This document shows, piece by piece, positions 10,999 to 20,423 of a stretch of DNA of 64,000 nucleotides. Where the stretch lies: contig RPFO01000800.1 of the NCBI GenBank assembly GCA_009746045.1, positions 56,894 to 120,893 on the forward strand, read 5' to 3'. Source of the stretch: Mesostigma viride. Its lineage: Eukaryota > Streptophyta > Mesostigmatophyceae > Mesostigmatales > Mesostigmataceae. How positions within the stretch are numbered: the first letter of the stretch is position 1; each line of letters begins with the position of its first letter. Under the pieces are notes generated by a model that was not told the origin of the DNA, searched no databases, and was given only the letters and a program-made list of their open reading frames with translations. Made by a program: the position numbers and the translations under genes.

Positions 10999-11741
10999 AT
11001 GAAGTCTACGGAAGCGTCCTTCAAAACGTTTACAAACAAGTTCGCTTTCTGTCGCGTGTCATATTCGAGGAAGTTCGTGTCGCGCAGGAGAAGACAGGCC
11101 GCCACTTGGCCGTTTTATTGGCGTTTGATTCGTTCAGCCAAATGGAGAGGGTTATGTACGCCCAGCTAGCTGATATGAACTTCTGTATTCAACAGGGTTT
11201 TTTCGTACCACAGATGGATCTAAGAGCGCCAATAGACCCAACGAGGGAGTTCCGCCTTTTGGTGTCGTTCATTACAAAGGGGCCAAAGATAGAGTTGGGG
11301 GAAGAGGAAGGGGCTCAGGTTGGGTGCACCTACGGGCGCGCATTTTACCCGAATGTTACGTCTTCCCTGCGCGTGAGGGCTGACGCGTGTGTAGGGGCAG
11401 AAGTACCCCTCAACATGAACCTTTTCTTGCTCTCTGACCCGATCGTGAGGGATGGGGACCCCATGCGTGGTATGCGAAATTGCTCCAAGGAGGGGTGTGG
11501 GTGCCAAACAGGCCCTCAGAAGTGGTGTAGAGGATGTAGGGATGCCAGATATTGCAGTGAGGAGTGCCAGCGTGCTGACTGGAGTAGGCATAAGGATAGA
11601 TGCGAACGTCTGAGGCAAGCAAGACAGGGGCTGGCAGGGGTGATAAGGGGGGTAAACAGGACGACCATACTGGATGGAACTCAGGTCGACTTCTCTGAGG
11701 TCGACTTCTCCTTCACCTTCTACTACGGTTCTTCCTCATAG
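10995..11741 (+). CDS. MYND-type zinc-finger protein
   Basis: About 248 residues. The C-terminal part (residues about 162-203) carries a MYND finger: C-S-K-E-G-C, then C-R-G-C, Y-C-S-E-E-C, H-x3-C. MYND fingers bind proline-rich partner peptides and are common in chromatin and signalling proteins. The N-terminal 150 residues contain AVLLAFDSFSQ and EFRLLVSFITKG, which match the same positions of the second MYND gene at 16,937 (AVLVVYDSFAS, EFRLLVSYVGK), so the two are paralogues. The frame opens only at a GTG and the first ATG is at about 11,142, so the true start is unresolved. It could lie upstream by splicing or across a frameshift. Confidence 0.7.
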   Translation: MNEVYGSVLQNVYKQVRFLSRVIFEEVRVAQEKTGRHLAVLLAFDSFSQMERVMYAQLADMNFCIQQGFFVPQMDLRAPIDPTREFRLLVSFITKGPKIELGEEEGAQVGCTYGRAFYPNVTSSLRVRADACVGAEVPLNMNLFLLSDPIVRDGDPMRGMRNCSKEGCGCQTGPQKWCRGCRDARYCSEECQRADWSRHKDRCERLRQARQGLAGVIRGVNRTTILDGTQVDFSEVDFSFTFYYGSSS

Positions 11742-11825
11742 AAAAACTGGAAATGTAGAGTAATAATTTGCTTTTGAGGTTGGATAACTGGACGCATTTT
11801 GGATTTGAAATTTGTGTATTTAGTC

Positions 11826-11950
11826 CTGATTTGTGTAATGGTGAATTCTCTTTTTACTTTGAAATTGGAATAAAATTGACCTGATTTGTGTTGTAAAATG
11901 GTGTAATAGTGGATTCTCCTTTCACTTTGAAATTGGAATAAAATTGACTT
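11826..11950. repeat. Imperfect tandem duplication
   Basis: Two copies of a ~60-70-bp unit share GATTTGTGT, TGGATTCTC or TGAATTCTC, and ACTTTGAAATTGGAATAAAA. They lie in the 3' region of the MYND gene; each copy includes AATAAA, a possible polyadenylation signal. Confidence 0.8.
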
Positions 11951-12131
11951 TCGTTTTCTCTCATGCGACTGTAGTGGGTTAAACAACAATTAGTGACCCA
12001 ACGGCCGTTAGGGATTGGAAACCTCGCCTAACGTTTGCATATTTTCTTTCCGACAAAACCTCATTTTTTTTAAGGATGGACGTCGATGTATGTTATGTGC
12101 AGAGGGGACAAGTTTGACGTCGGGGCCGATA

Positions 12132-12998
12132 ATGGAAGGGGATATCTCACTGCCGTGGGAAATTTGGACCGAAGTCGCAGCTTTTATGGAGGCGCCCGAC
12201 GTAGCCCGCTTTGAAGCAGTTTGTAGAGGGGCTAGGGAAGCGGTGTCGGGGAGGTATGAACCCCAATTCAGCTTTAAGTTAATTTCTGGGTTCGTGGACG
12301 CATTCGGGGATGGTCCTCGTACATTGATAACTGAGTCTCTTTTCCGAGAATTGTATGGCGGGCAAGTAAAGTGTGCAAGCGCTGATATCACCCCCTACAC
12401 ACTCGTCACAAGGGGAATGTATTTTAAGGTATATTGTGAAGAAGTTGAGGAGGTGTTAGGACGCCAGCCAGCACCAGAGGGACATGCACGAGCAAGGACG
12501 ATGGGAGGGTTGTTCAGGTCCGAGCGTGCTGAGAGGAGACGTGTGTTGGAGAGGAATTGGAGGGGGTGGACAGCTCGCTTACGCCAATTGGGAAAGGAAA
12601 TGGATGACTTGTACGATAATTATGAACTATGGGGGTTAAGGAGCATTTTCTGGTTCTGCGATACTCCTTATGACCCGGATGAGGACATTTTTTTTCCTCC
12701 GGGGAGGAGAGCGCGTAGGGAGGCAGAATGGGTGAAGCTTTTGGAGGGGCTGCCTCTGGAGGGGGGAGGAATGGCATGTGCAGTTCTGATCATGGGATTT
12801 GATGAGAACGCAGACATGAAGGCCTTATTAGAGAGGAGGTGTAGGGAGGAGGATATGGCAAGCGTTTTGGTGGAGTTAGCTATGCAGGTCCTCAGCGGAA
12901 CAATCTTCACACCGGATTATCTCAAGTTTTTTGGGGGAAGAAGGCACGCTTGCTGTATTTGGCCGAGAGTAGTATGTACAAGTGGAAAGGGGACATGA
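12132..12998 (+). CDS. Putative F-box protein, frameshift near C-terminus
   Basis: 288 residues from ATG 12,132. The first 40 residues read LPWEIWTEVAAFMEAPDVAR followed by FEAVCRGAREAV, which has the LP..., hydrophobic helix, D-x-x-R, V-C-R-x-x-R pattern of an F-box. F-box proteins are substrate adaptors of SCF ubiquitin ligases. The rest shows no known repeats. At 12,927-12,937 there is a T6G5 run. In the next frame after it the protein reads on (ARLLYLAESSMYKWKGDMM, then CLDEDSEEVE) to a TGA at 13,034-13,036, which looks like the genuine acidic end. The annotated end at 12,998 is therefore probably the product of a one-base indel. A TATGTGCAG lies about 20 bases before the ATG, and a variant palindrome lies 120 bases upstream. 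Confidence 0.6.
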   Translation: MEGDISLPWEIWTEVAAFMEAPDVARFEAVCRGAREAVSGRYEPQFSFKLISGFVDAFGDGPRTLITESLFRELYGGQVKCASADITPYTLVTRGMYFKVYCEEVEEVLGRQPAPEGHARARTMGGLFRSERAERRRVLERNWRGWTARLRQLGKEMDDLYDNYELWGLRSIFWFCDTPYDPDEDIFFPPGRRARREAEWVKLLEGLPLEGGGMACAVLIMGFDENADMKALLERRCREEDMASVLVELAMQVLSGTIFTPDYLKFFGGRRHACCIWPRVVCTSGKGT

Positions 12999-13036
12999 TG
13001 TTGTGTTTGGATGAGGATTCTGAAGAGGTTGAATGA

Positions 13037-13920
13037 TGAAACATAAATTTCATTAATAAATTTTGAATTCTAATATTGAATGAAATTCGCCAATTTTTGC
13101 TGATGGGTAAGGCTGATGGCTAAAGCTGGATTTGATGATTTAATTATCTCTAATTCTGTCAACTGTCACATTTATATAAATTTGACATGAATTCGGCATT
13201 TTTTGGATTCCAACGGCCGTTGGACCTCAAAAAACATTTCTAGTGTGGTTAAAAAGTTGTGGGTATTTTGTTAAATGGAGTGACCAATGGTTGTGATTTA
13301 TTTGATGCCAACGGCCGTTGGACCTTGACAAACATTGCTAGTGTAGCGCAACAGTGGTGGATAATTTGTTTAATGGAGGGGCCGTCGCATCTGCTTGTTA
13401 TTTTTTTAGGCTGAACAGTCACTGAAAATGTCGACATTATTGCTCCACACCACGTAGGCCAGCCATCATGTTCCGCACACAAATCTGGCTCGACTCCGAT
13501 CCCTGGCAGTGCTCTTCGCTTCGAACAGGTCCGGAACGAGTTTCTTGTGGGGTTGGAGCAATAAATAGTATTTTACCGGGAAGAGGCGTAATGCCAACGG
13601 GCGTTGGACCTGAACAATTGTGTGGTTAAATCAAGTGACAGAATATGAATGTGATTTATTTTACATTTAAAAACATATGTTATTTGGGAGGACAAGAAAG
13701 TTGGTTTTTGAGGTGTGTGTATCTTACGGTCGTTGATGGAGGAAACCTCTAACAATCCTGATGCTCTCGTGATCGTGTTTTGTTTATGTGATATCTGTCA
13801 AGGCATCAAGAAGGAGAGGAGTCGCCCGTTGCTGAGAAGCTGAGGACAACTGTACTGGAAAGGTATGTGGACAAGGACAACTGTGGGTGTGGGGGGAATA
13901 GCTTGGTGGACACCATTTCT
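13037..13920. other. Intergenic with palindromes, no gene seen
   Basis: AT-rich DNA with AATAAA after the F-box gene. Palindromes lie at about 13,209, 13,307 and 13,592 (the last is CCAACGGGCGTTGG, one base off). No coherent reading frame. Confidence 0.6.
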
Positions 13921-16905
13921 GACTGGTCCGTAAGGCCTCTACCCGAAGGGGGTTGTGAGCCAACGGCCGTTGGAATTGGAAAAACATTATCATATGCTTT
14001 TTATTCGTTTGATAGGGTGGCAAGCAGCCAGGATGTGTCTTTCATGCAGCTTAGTGGTGGCTATTACCATTTTTCTCCATGAAAGGCCTCCAAAAAATCT
14101 AGCTGAGCATAAAGATGGGCTTGACTGGTTCGTAAGGCATCCACCCTTCCCAGAGGGGGGTTGTGAGCCAACGGCCGTTGGAATTGGAAAAACATTATCA
14201 TGTGCATTTCATTCGTTTCATTGGGTGGCAATAAGGCAGGATGTGTCTTTCATGCAGCTTAGTGGTGGCTATTTACCATTTTTCTTCCAAGAAAGGCCTC
14301 CAAAAATATAGCTGAGCATAAAGATGTGGTTGAATGGTTCGTAAGGCATCCACCCTTCCCACAGGGGGGTTGTGAGCCAACGGCCGTTGGAATTGGAAAA
14401 ACATTATCATGTGCATTTGATTCTTTTCATTTGGTGGCAGTAAGGCAGGATGCGTCTTTCATGCAGCTTAGTGAAGGTTATTACCATGTGCCTTCCAAGA
14501 AAGGCCTCCAAAAATCTAGCTGAGCATAAAGATGTGGTTGACTGGTTCGTAAGGCATCCACCCTTCCCAGAGGGGGGTTGTGAGCCAACGGCCGTTGGAA
14601 TTGGAAAAACATTATCATGTGCATTTCATTCTTTTCATTGGGTGGCAATAAGGCAGGATGTGTCTTTCATGCAGCTTAGTGGTGGCTATTTACCATTTTT
14701 CTTCCAAGAAAGGCCTCCAAAAATCTAGCTGAGCATAAAGATGTGGTTGACTGGTTCGTAAGGCATCCACCCTTCCCATAGGGGGGTTGTGAGCCAACGG
14801 CCGTTGGACTTGAAAAACATTATCATGTGCATTTCATTCGTTTAATTGGGTGGCAATAAGGCAGGATGTGTCTTTTATGCAGCTTAGTGGTGGCTATTTA
14901 CCATTTTTCTCCTAGAAAGGCCTCCAAAAATCTAGCTGAGCATAAAGATGGGCTTGACTGGTTCGTAAGGCATCCACCCTTCCCACAGGGGGGTTGTGAG
15001 CCAACGGCCGTTGGAATTGGAAAAACATTATCATGTGCATTTCATTCGTTTCATTGGGTGGCAATAGGCAGGATGTGTCTTTCATGCAGCTTTGTGTGGC
15101 TATTACCATGTGCCTTCCAAGAAAGGCCTCCAAAAATCTAGCTGAGCATAAAGATGTGGTTGACTGGTTCGTAAGGCATCCACCCTTCCCACACGGGGGT
15201 TGTGAGCCAACGGCCGTTAGACTTGAAAAAATTATCATGTGCATTTCATTCGTTTCATTTGGTGGCAATAAGGCAGGATGTGTCTTTCATGCAGCTTAGT
15301 GGTGGCTATTTACCATTTTTCTTCCAAGAAAGGCCTCCAAAAATCTAGCTGAGCATAAAGATGGGCTTGACTGGTTCGTAAGGCATCCACCCTTCCCAGA
15401 GGGGGGTTGTGAGCCAACGGCCGTTGGACTTGAAAAACATTATCATGTGCATTTCATTCCTTTGAGTGGGTTGGCAATCAGCCAGGATGTATCTTTCATT
15501 CAGCTTAGTGGTGGCTATTACCATTTTTCTTCCAAGAAAGGCCTCCAAAAATCTAGCTGAGCATAAAGATGGGCTTGACTGGTTCGTAAGGCATCCACCC
15601 TTCCCAGTGGGGGTTGTGAGCCAACGGCCGTTGGACTTGAAAAACATTATCATGTGCATTTCATTCCTTTGAGTGGGTTGGCAATCAGCCAGGATGTATC
15701 TTTCATTCAGCTTAGTGGTGGCTATTACCATTTTTCTTCCAAGAAAGGCCTCCAAAAATCTAGCTGAGCATAAAGATGTGGTTGAATGGTTCGTAAGGCA
15801 TCCACCCTTCCCAGAGGGGGGTTGTGAGCCAACGGCCGTTGGACTTGAAAAACATTATCATGTGCATTTCATTCCTTTGAGTGGGTTGGCAATCAGCCAG
15901 GATGTATCTTTCATTCAGCTTTGTGGTGGCTATTACCATTTTTATTCCAAGAAAGGCCTCCAAAAATCTAGCTGAGCATAAAGATGTGGTTGAATGGTTC
16001 GTAAGGCATCCACCCTTCCCACAGGGGGGTTGTGAGCAAACGGCCGTTGGAATTGGAAATACAATAAAATGTGCATTTCATTCGTTTCATTTGGTGGCAA
16101 TAATGCAGGATGTGTCTTTCATGCAGCTTAGTGATTGTTATTACCATGTGCCTTCCAAGAAAGGCCTCCAAAAATCTAGCTGAGCATAAAGATGTGGTTG
16201 AATGGTTCGTAAGGCATCCACCCTTCCCACACGGGGGTTGTGAGCCAACGGCCGTTGGACTTGAAAAACATTACCATGTGCATTTCATTCGTTTAATTGG
16301 GTGGCAATAAGGCAGGATGTGTCTTTTATGCAGCTTAGTGGTGGCTATTTACCATTTTTCTCCTAGAAAGGCCTCCAAAAAATCTAGCTGAGCATAAAGA
16401 TGGGGCTTGACTGGTTCGTAAGGCATCCACCCTTCCCACAGGGGGGTTGTGAGCCAACGGCCGTTGGAATTGGAAAAACATTATCATGTGCATTTCATTC
16501 GTTTCATTTGGTGGCAGTAAGGCAGGATGTGTCTTTCATGCAGCTTAGTGATGGTTATTACCATGTGCCTTCCAAGAAAGGCCTCCAAAAATCTAGCTGA
16601 GCATAAAGATGTGGTTGGATGGTTCGTAAGGCATCCACCCTTCCCACAGGGGGGTTGTGAGCCAACGGCCGTTAGACTTGAAAAACATTACCATGTGCAT
16701 TTCATTCGTTTCATTTGGTGGCAGTAAGGCAGGATGTGTCTTTTATGCAGCTTAGTGATGGTTATTACCATGTGCCTTCCAAGAAAGGCCTCCAAAAATC
16801 TAGCTGAGCATAAAGATGTGGTTGAATGGTTCGTAAGGCATCCACCCTTCCCACAGGGGGGTTGTGAGCCAACGGCCGTTAGACTTGAAAAACATTACTT
16901 ACGTA
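13921..16905. repeat. 208-bp tandem repeat with palindrome, 15 copies
   Basis: Palindromes recur at about 13,960, 14,168, 14,377, 14,586 and so on to 16,868. Each unit contains TGGTTCGTAAGGCATCCACC, GTTGTGAGCCAACGGCC, AACATTATCATGTGCATTTC, TCTTTCATGCAGCTTAGTG and AAAGGCCTCCAAAAATCTAG. Units are highly similar, with two sub-types (sequence after the palindrome AATTGG or ACTTG) that alternate irregularly. The array ends directly at the promoter of the second MYND gene. The unit also holds TTTCATGCAG and CGTAAGG, which resemble splice acceptor and donor, but no protein frame is maintained across units. Confidence 0.95.
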
Positions 16906-16936
16906 TTACGCACGTGCCAATTGGCGCAGGGGAGGG

Positions 16937-17727
16937 ATGGCGGAGACGGGCGAGCTGGAATCTTCGACCCGCGCTGCGATTGCCTGCGTGGCAGCAAACG
17001 TACTTAACCGGGCTCGCGAGATCCACGGATGGGTACGGCAGCACGAGAAGCGCCTGGGTCGCCAGTTTGCGGTTTTGGTCGTGTATGACTCGTTCGCCTC
17101 AGTAGGACGACAGATTAATCTCCAGTTGCTGGACATGTACTTCGCCTTGGCTGGCGGATTCTACAAGCCCACGCCGGCGGATCGGGTTCCACTCAATCGA
17201 GACGTCGAGTTTCGACTTTTGGTGTCGTATGTCGGAAAGGTTGGGTGGGACCAGTGGGAGAAAGACCAGTGGGGGAAATTTCCAGACGCGAGTGAGGCGC
17301 AGCCGAGATTGACCGTATCGGCGAGAGTAGAGGGGGGGGGTTTGAAGGTTTCCATTTTACATTCGGGAATTCCGAGTCCGTGAAATTGACGTTTTCACGG
17401 ATGATCGTTCTCCCGGGGGTGGGAGGGCCGATGCTGGGCTCGCTTCCAAAGTGTTGCTCGAATCAGGCGTGCTCTGTGATGGAGGGTGTCCACCGCAAGT
17501 GCGGGGGTTGTCGAGACGTCCGGTATTGTGCTGCCGAATGCCAGCGTGCGGACTGGGAGGAACACAAGAAGTGGTGTAACAAGTATCGTGAGGCGAGAAA
17601 GTCTCTCAGCACTATGCACGGCGACGTTACAGACAGCTGGTCTGGTGTCAATTTGGCCGGACTTGTAATTCGGATGGGGGGTGAAGTGCATTTCAAGTTC
17701 AAAGGTGAAATGTTCAAGGTTTTTTGA
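16937..17727 (+). CDS. MYND-type zinc-finger protein 2, broken at a G9 run
   Basis: From ATG 16,937 the first frame runs to 17,383 and the second frame carries on to 17,727. The join falls at nine G residues at 17,332-17,340. Read across it the protein is about 262 residues and colinear with the MYND protein at 10,995. The N-terminal half shares DSFA and EFRLLVS motifs. The C-terminal MYND finger has C-x4-C-S, C-G-G-C, Y-C-A-A-E-C and H-K-K-W-C. Either a base is missing in this copy or in the assembly, or the gene is newly inactivated. GGCGCAG sits 8 bases before the ATG and may be a splice acceptor. Confidence 0.65.
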
Positions 17728-17749
17728 GGGGACTAAATCGTACCCCAGG

Positions 17750-17830
17750 GCGATTTGTGAGGCGATGTCCGCGCTGGGGGAACAGTACCCCTGTTCGACT
17801 GCGTGAGGGGAATGGATTCTGCGACTGAAG
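17750..17830 (+). pseudogene. Relic of the 3' end of the 18,106 gene
   Basis: The stretch with GAGGCGATGTCCGCGCTGGG and TTCTGCGACTGAAG matches the final 80 bases of the gene at 18,106-18,729 (GAGGTGATGTCCGCGCTGGG, ATGCGACTGAAG), with indels and an internal TGA. It marks an earlier tandem copy of that gene whose body has been lost. Confidence 0.7.
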
Positions 17831-17836
17831 AAATTT

Positions 17837-18105
17837 TGGGTGTGATTTTCTTGCGCCAACGGCCGTTGGAACTTGCAAATTAGGGTTTGATTTTCTTTGC
17901 AACCGGAAGTAGGGTGTGGTTTGCCACGTGGCACCATGGATGTAATTAATAAATGCATAATAAAACATTTTTCGTGCGCCAACGGCCGTTGGAGACTGAA
18001 AACTAGTGTGTGATTTGTGCGCGTAATAAATCTTAAAATTCTTGTTGTTTTTTCAAGCCAACGGCCGTTGACGGTGAGAAATGTATATCAAACGGTGTCG
18101 GTGGG
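17837..18105. repeat. Duplicated intergenic/promoter block, copy 1
   Basis: Matches 18,740-19,030 over most of its length. Shared marks are GCCACGTGGCAC, AATAAATGCATAATAAAA, two palindromes, and a terminal GGTGAGAAATGT ... GCAG ending exactly at the ATG of the downstream gene. It contains both the polyadenylation-like signal of the preceding gene and the leader of the next. Confidence 0.85.
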
Positions 18106-18729
18106 TTGCAGATGACGTTCTACAGGACGGAGGGGGGCGAGTGGATCAACTTGGAAGACAGGCTTCTGGGAGTGGTTAAGAGCGCGCTCAGGCTTCTGCC
18201 GGACATTAAGCTGGATTTTAAGCCCAAGGAGGGTGAAAGGTCTCTTTTGAAACCGGATGTCGCGAAGGCCGCGGCTCTTGTTTTCAATATCGAGGGTCGG
18301 GGACTCCCAAACCCGACCGTAGAGCCATTTGAGGAGGTGCTTGTGAGGTGTGGTGCTATAAGGCCCTATGATCCATCAATACCCAGCCCAATTTGTTTTC
18401 AGTCGATCGATGCTGATGGTAATGAAAGTTGGATACAGATGACGCGGCCATATGATAGGGGAGAAGGGTTTAAGGGTTTAGGGGAGGTGGGACGGTTCGA
18501 ATGGGTCATCTTGAAGGACGGCAAGTACTTCAAGCATCACACTGACCTGATCATCGACCGGCTGTTCGTGTCTGCTGGAGATTGCATGTTCTGGTTGAGG
18601 GAATACGTGCATGAGTGGGGACCCGACGGTGTTGACGAGTTTGAGAAAGCGGTTCGTGAGGTGATGTCCGCGCTGGGGCAGGAGTACAAGTTCGAGTGCG
18701 TGACTGACGCGAATCGATTATGCGACTGA
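18106..18729 (+). CDS. Unrecognised 207-residue protein
   Basis: An intact frame starts at an ATG immediately preceded by GGGTTGCAG and a GGTGAG 35 bases earlier. The protein is soluble-looking, without membrane segments. It contains LLPDIKLDFKPKEGER near residue 30, a W/Y-rich middle (VGRFEWVILKDGKYFKHH) and an acidic helical end (EFEKAVREVMSALGQEY). A relic copy of its last 80 bases lies upstream at 17,750. The same VMSAL-type C-terminal helix is not found in the other island genes. I do not recognise a family. Confidence 0.65.
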   Translation: MQMTFYRTEGGEWINLEDRLLGVVKSALRLLPDIKLDFKPKEGERSLLKPDVAKAAALVFNIEGRGLPNPTVEPFEEVLVRCGAIRPYDPSIPSPICFQSIDADGNESWIQMTRPYDRGEGFKGLGEVGRFEWVILKDGKYFKHHTDLIIDRLFVSAGDCMFWLREYVHEWGPDGVDEFEKAVREVMSALGQEYKFECVTDANRLCD

Positions 18730-18739
18730 AGTGTTGGGT

Positions 18740-19030
18740 GTGATTTTCTTTGCGCCAACGGCCGTTGGAACCTGCAAATTAGGGTTTGATTTTCTTTGCG
18801 CCAACGGCCGTTGGCAGCTGGAAAGTTGGGTGTGATTCGCCACGTGGCACTATGGATGTAATCAATAAATGCATAATAAAAATTTTTTTCGTGCATTTTT
18901 CGTGCGCCAACGGCCGTTGGAGGCTGGAAAATGGTGTGATTTTCGTGCGAGTAATAAATCATTCTTGTTGTTTCAAGCCAACGGCCGTTGACGGTGAGAA
19001 ATGTGTATCAAACGGTGTTGGTGGTCGCAG
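18740..19030. repeat. Duplicated intergenic/promoter block, copy 2
   Basis: Second copy of the block at 17,837-18,105, with one additional palindrome (18,802) and a short duplication of TTTTTCGTGC. It again ends in CGCAG directly before an ATG, but the downstream gene is unrelated to the one at 18,106. Confidence 0.85.
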
Positions 19031-19813
19031 ATGGCGGTCAAATGCACGGTTGCGTGGTGCCAGGAAGCGAGAGCAGGAGGGGATGACTTGTGCGTGCGTC
19101 ATGTCAGCGTGCGAACGGGAATGGCAGGGAGGGTGAAGGATTTGTTTGCAAAAAAGGGGGGGTGTATCGCCCGGGATTGCCAGCTTCCATTCGGGACGGA
19201 TTGCATGCCTTTTTGTGATGGACACGCCAAGTTGTCAGGGGAGATGCAAGAGGTGATCAAAGGAGGCTTGTTGTTTGTGCATGGCGAGTCCAGTGCTGGT
19301 GAAGGACCTCTTGTCCTGAGTTTTGAGGTGGACAGTGCTGGAAGTCTGGAAAGAATGGCGGTCAGGTCGCGGGAATGGATGTTGAATCACCCTGACTTTG
19401 ACTCGTATGCCTACTGCCAAGGTTTCGGGGACGCCGTTTTTACATGGATGCTGTGCTCGGAGGATGACGTGCATGCGATTGTTTCGCATGACGACTTGGA
19501 TATCGCAGGCGCCATGGGCGCAGACCTGTTGTTGTATTTCATGATTGGATGGGGTTGCGGATTTTTGGAAGGTGATTGGTGGGTCCCGCACCTCGCAAGG
19601 CTTACTTTTGCGGTCGGCGAATTGCCTGTACCTGTTGAAGTCTCAAAAACTCGTGTGGAGATGGCTGCCGTTCTGGCATCGGGGGTTAAGCGCCAAGCCC
19701 GATTTGCCATGACCGTTGTTGCTGATGCTGAGGGGGAGGAAATTGAAAAGGTCGTGGAAAGGGTCGTCCTGGCCTCTGCTTTGGTGGAGAGAGCAAGGAA
19801 TGCATGCGACTAG
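19031..19813 (+). CDS. Cys/His-cluster protein, family member A
   Basis: 260 residues. The first 65 carry two Cys/His clusters: C-x4-C-x9-C-x2-H (VKCTVAWCQ ... LCVRH) and GGCIARDCQLP followed by PFCDGH. The spacing recalls the small zinc clusters repeated in WRKY19-like plant and oomycete proteins, though I cannot confirm homology. The remainder (VLSFEVDS, REWMLNHPDFDSYAYCQGFG) aligns in order with the genes at 20,424 and 29,672, which share the same N-terminal clusters, so the three are paralogues. The ATG directly follows CGCAG. Role unknown; a nucleic-acid or protein-binding nuclear factor is a guess. Confidence 0.65.
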   Translation: MAVKCTVAWCQEARAGGDDLCVRHVSVRTGMAGRVKDLFAKKGGCIARDCQLPFGTDCMPFCDGHAKLSGEMQEVIKGGLLFVHGESSAGEGPLVLSFEVDSAGSLERMAVRSREWMLNHPDFDSYAYCQGFGDAVFTWMLCSEDDVHAIVSHDDLDIAGAMGADLLLYFMIGWGCGFLEGDWWVPHLARLTFAVGELPVPVEVSKTRVEMAAVLASGVKRQARFAMTVVADAEGEEIEKVVERVVLASALVERARNACD

Positions 19814-19917
19814 GTGTTTTTGGTCGCCAACGGCCGTTGGACTTGCAAAATGTCCTGTGAGCTGAGTCCGTTTCTTAACTTGCCATGGACGTCGGTTGTG
19901 CAGGGGCAGGGTGTAGG

Positions 19918-20229
19918 ATGGAGTGCGGAAAAGAAGGAAAGGAAGGGGGGGAGACTACAAAGGAAAACCTGATAGAGATTGTGGAGGCCGAACTGGAAGA
20001 CCTGCCCGATCTGGTTCTCGAAGAGGACGGGCAATTGCACGCTGAACGTCTTGATGGCGTGGGCATGATGATGTCGGAGGTTGATGGGTATGGTGGAATT
20101 GCTAAAGGTGTATTGCGTAAATTGAGGCGTGAGGAGGATGTGGGGACTCCGGCTCATGTTTTGGTCAGTTTTATGAACGACAATTGGGGTCGAATGCAAC
20201 CCACTAAAGATGGGGAGGATGTTGACTAG
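19918..20229 (+). CDS. Small acidic protein
   Basis: 103 residues from ATG 19,918, 14 bases after a GTGCAG. Strongly acidic (EIVEAELEDLPDLVLEEDG) with a short basic stretch, LRKLRREED. A palindrome at 19,827 lies between the preceding stop and this gene, and AATAAAG follows at about 20,262. An alternative upstream ATG at 19,885 would add 11 residues but sits before the CAG. No family recognised. Confidence 0.5.
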   Translation: MECGKEGKEGGETTKENLIEIVEAELEDLPDLVLEEDGQLHAERLDGVGMMMSEVDGYGGIAKGVLRKLRREEDVGTPAHVLVSFMNDNWGRMQPTKDGEDVD

Positions 20230-20423
20230 AATGTGATTTTAGGATGAATGTAAATTTATTTAATAAAGAAGAATCATTTGGAAAAAATCGCCTGATGGTG
20301 TCAAGTTTTGTGCGTCTAAGGCCAACGGCCGTTGGGATGTGTGGAATTTAACAGGGCCAACGGCCGTTGACCCTGCTGAATGCGTGCGTTTGCGGGTGGT
20401 GTAAAAAATATCGATGTGCACAG

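Noticed and set aside
13921-16905. Repeated 60-140-residue frames in the 208-bp array
   Set aside because: The unit length is not a multiple of three and frames stop in every unit; no protein frame is conserved in preference to others.
17332-17340. Programmed ribosomal frameshift in the MYND gene
   Set aside because: No slippery heptamer of the usual X-XXY-YYZ kind with a clear downstream structure was recognised, and the paralogue has no shift there; a homopolymer indel is simpler.
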